Origin: Pseudorhodoferax sp. Leaf274
GTDB lineage: Bacteria > Pseudomonadota > Gammaproteobacteria > Burkholderiales > Burkholderiaceae_C
Assembly: GCF_001422445.1 (NCBI RefSeq)
Contig: NZ_LMNA01000002.1
Coordinates: 62,001 to 126,000 of the forward strand
Direction: 5' to 3'
DNA: 64,000 bases
In this document: in pieces, positions 63,846 to 64,000 of the stretch
How positions within the stretch are numbered: position 1 is the stretch's first letter
Layout: each line of letters starts with the position of its first letter
Position numbers and translations under genes: made by a program
The notes under the pieces: model-generated
What the model was told of the DNA's origin: nothing
The model's input: only the letters and a program-made list of their open reading frames with translations
The model's database searches: none

Positions 63846-64000
63846 ATGCCTTCGACCAAGCGCCTGTCGCCCGCCGACTACCTCAAGAAGATCCTGACCG
63901 CCCGGGTCTACGACGTGGCCACGGAGACGGCACTGGAGCCAGCCCGCAGCCTGAGCCTGCGCTTGCACAACACCGTGCTGCTCAAGCGCGAAGACCAGCA
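63846..64000 (+). CDS. ilvA: Threonine ammonia-lyase, biosynthetic (5' end only)
   Basis: The first 51 residues of a gene that runs off the window. MPSTKRLSPADYLKKILTAR, then VYDVATETALEPARSLS and NTVLLKREDQ, match the N terminus of biosynthetic threonine deaminase, which starts isoleucine synthesis by converting threonine to 2-oxobutanoate with PLP. KREDQ is the expected start of the PLP-domain substrate loop. The PLP lysine and the regulatory C-terminal domain are beyond the edge. It starts 66 bases after the upstream terminator; no strong ribosome site is seen. Confidence 0.9.
   Translation, partial: MPSTKRLSPADYLKKILTARVYDVATETALEPARSLSLRLHNTVLLKREDQ

Overview
The window is GC-rich chromosomal DNA from a betaproteobacterium, most likely of the Comamonadaceae (Acidovorax, Delftia, Comamonas and relatives). 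This rests on the run lysA-msrQ-msrP-ccsB-resB-cytochrome c4-engB (System II cytochrome c maturation), an Omp32-like porin, a Coq7-type ubiquinone hydroxylase, a CIRCE-controlled groESL operon and a HexR-type glucose catabolism block. The genus is inference. No insertion sequence, prophage, CRISPR array, tRNA or rRNA was recognised.

Layout. 0-9 kb: lysine biosynthesis (lysA), periplasmic methionine sulfoxide repair (msrPQ), cytochrome c assembly (ccsB, resB), a diheme cytochrome c4, the ribosome-assembly GTPase engB and a lipid A-type acyltransferase. 9-15 kb: metK behind a SAM-II-like riboswitch, a Bcr/CflA exporter, and a LolD/FtsX-type ABC pair. 15-25 kb: an SDR dehydrogenase, a DUF2889 protein, divergent cell-wall genes mrcA (PBP1A) and mrdA (PBP2), and a bifunctional putA. 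25.3-29.2 kb: a small hypothetical gene, a structured non-coding stretch, and a NitT/TauT-like ABC importer with two fused permease domains.

29.4-43.7 kb is the most accessory-looking part. A forward trio (class III aminotransferase, BioF2/GNAT-like acyltransferase, arginase-fold protein) and an orphan periplasmic binding protein converge on a tightly coupled nine-gene reverse operon: outer membrane factor, MacB-like permease, ATPase, membrane fusion lipoprotein, HAD phosphatase, serine hydrolase, two four-helix EamA/SMR-like proteins and a DegT aminotransferase. A BaeSR-like two-component system is read divergently from it. Together they look like an uncharacterised pathway that makes, modifies and exports an amino-containing small molecule or envelope component.

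43.8-51.7 kb: groESL under CIRCE, an FHA-domain gene coupled to pgi, tal, and divergent zwf-hexR with a HexR-like operator between them. 51.7-60.2 kb: an oligopeptide-type ABC operon with two solute-binding proteins and an M20 amidohydrolase. 60.2-64 kb: a DUF3047 lipoprotein, a porin with terminator, coq7, an OsmC-family protein, a candidate small RNA, and the 5' end of ilvA, which runs off the window.
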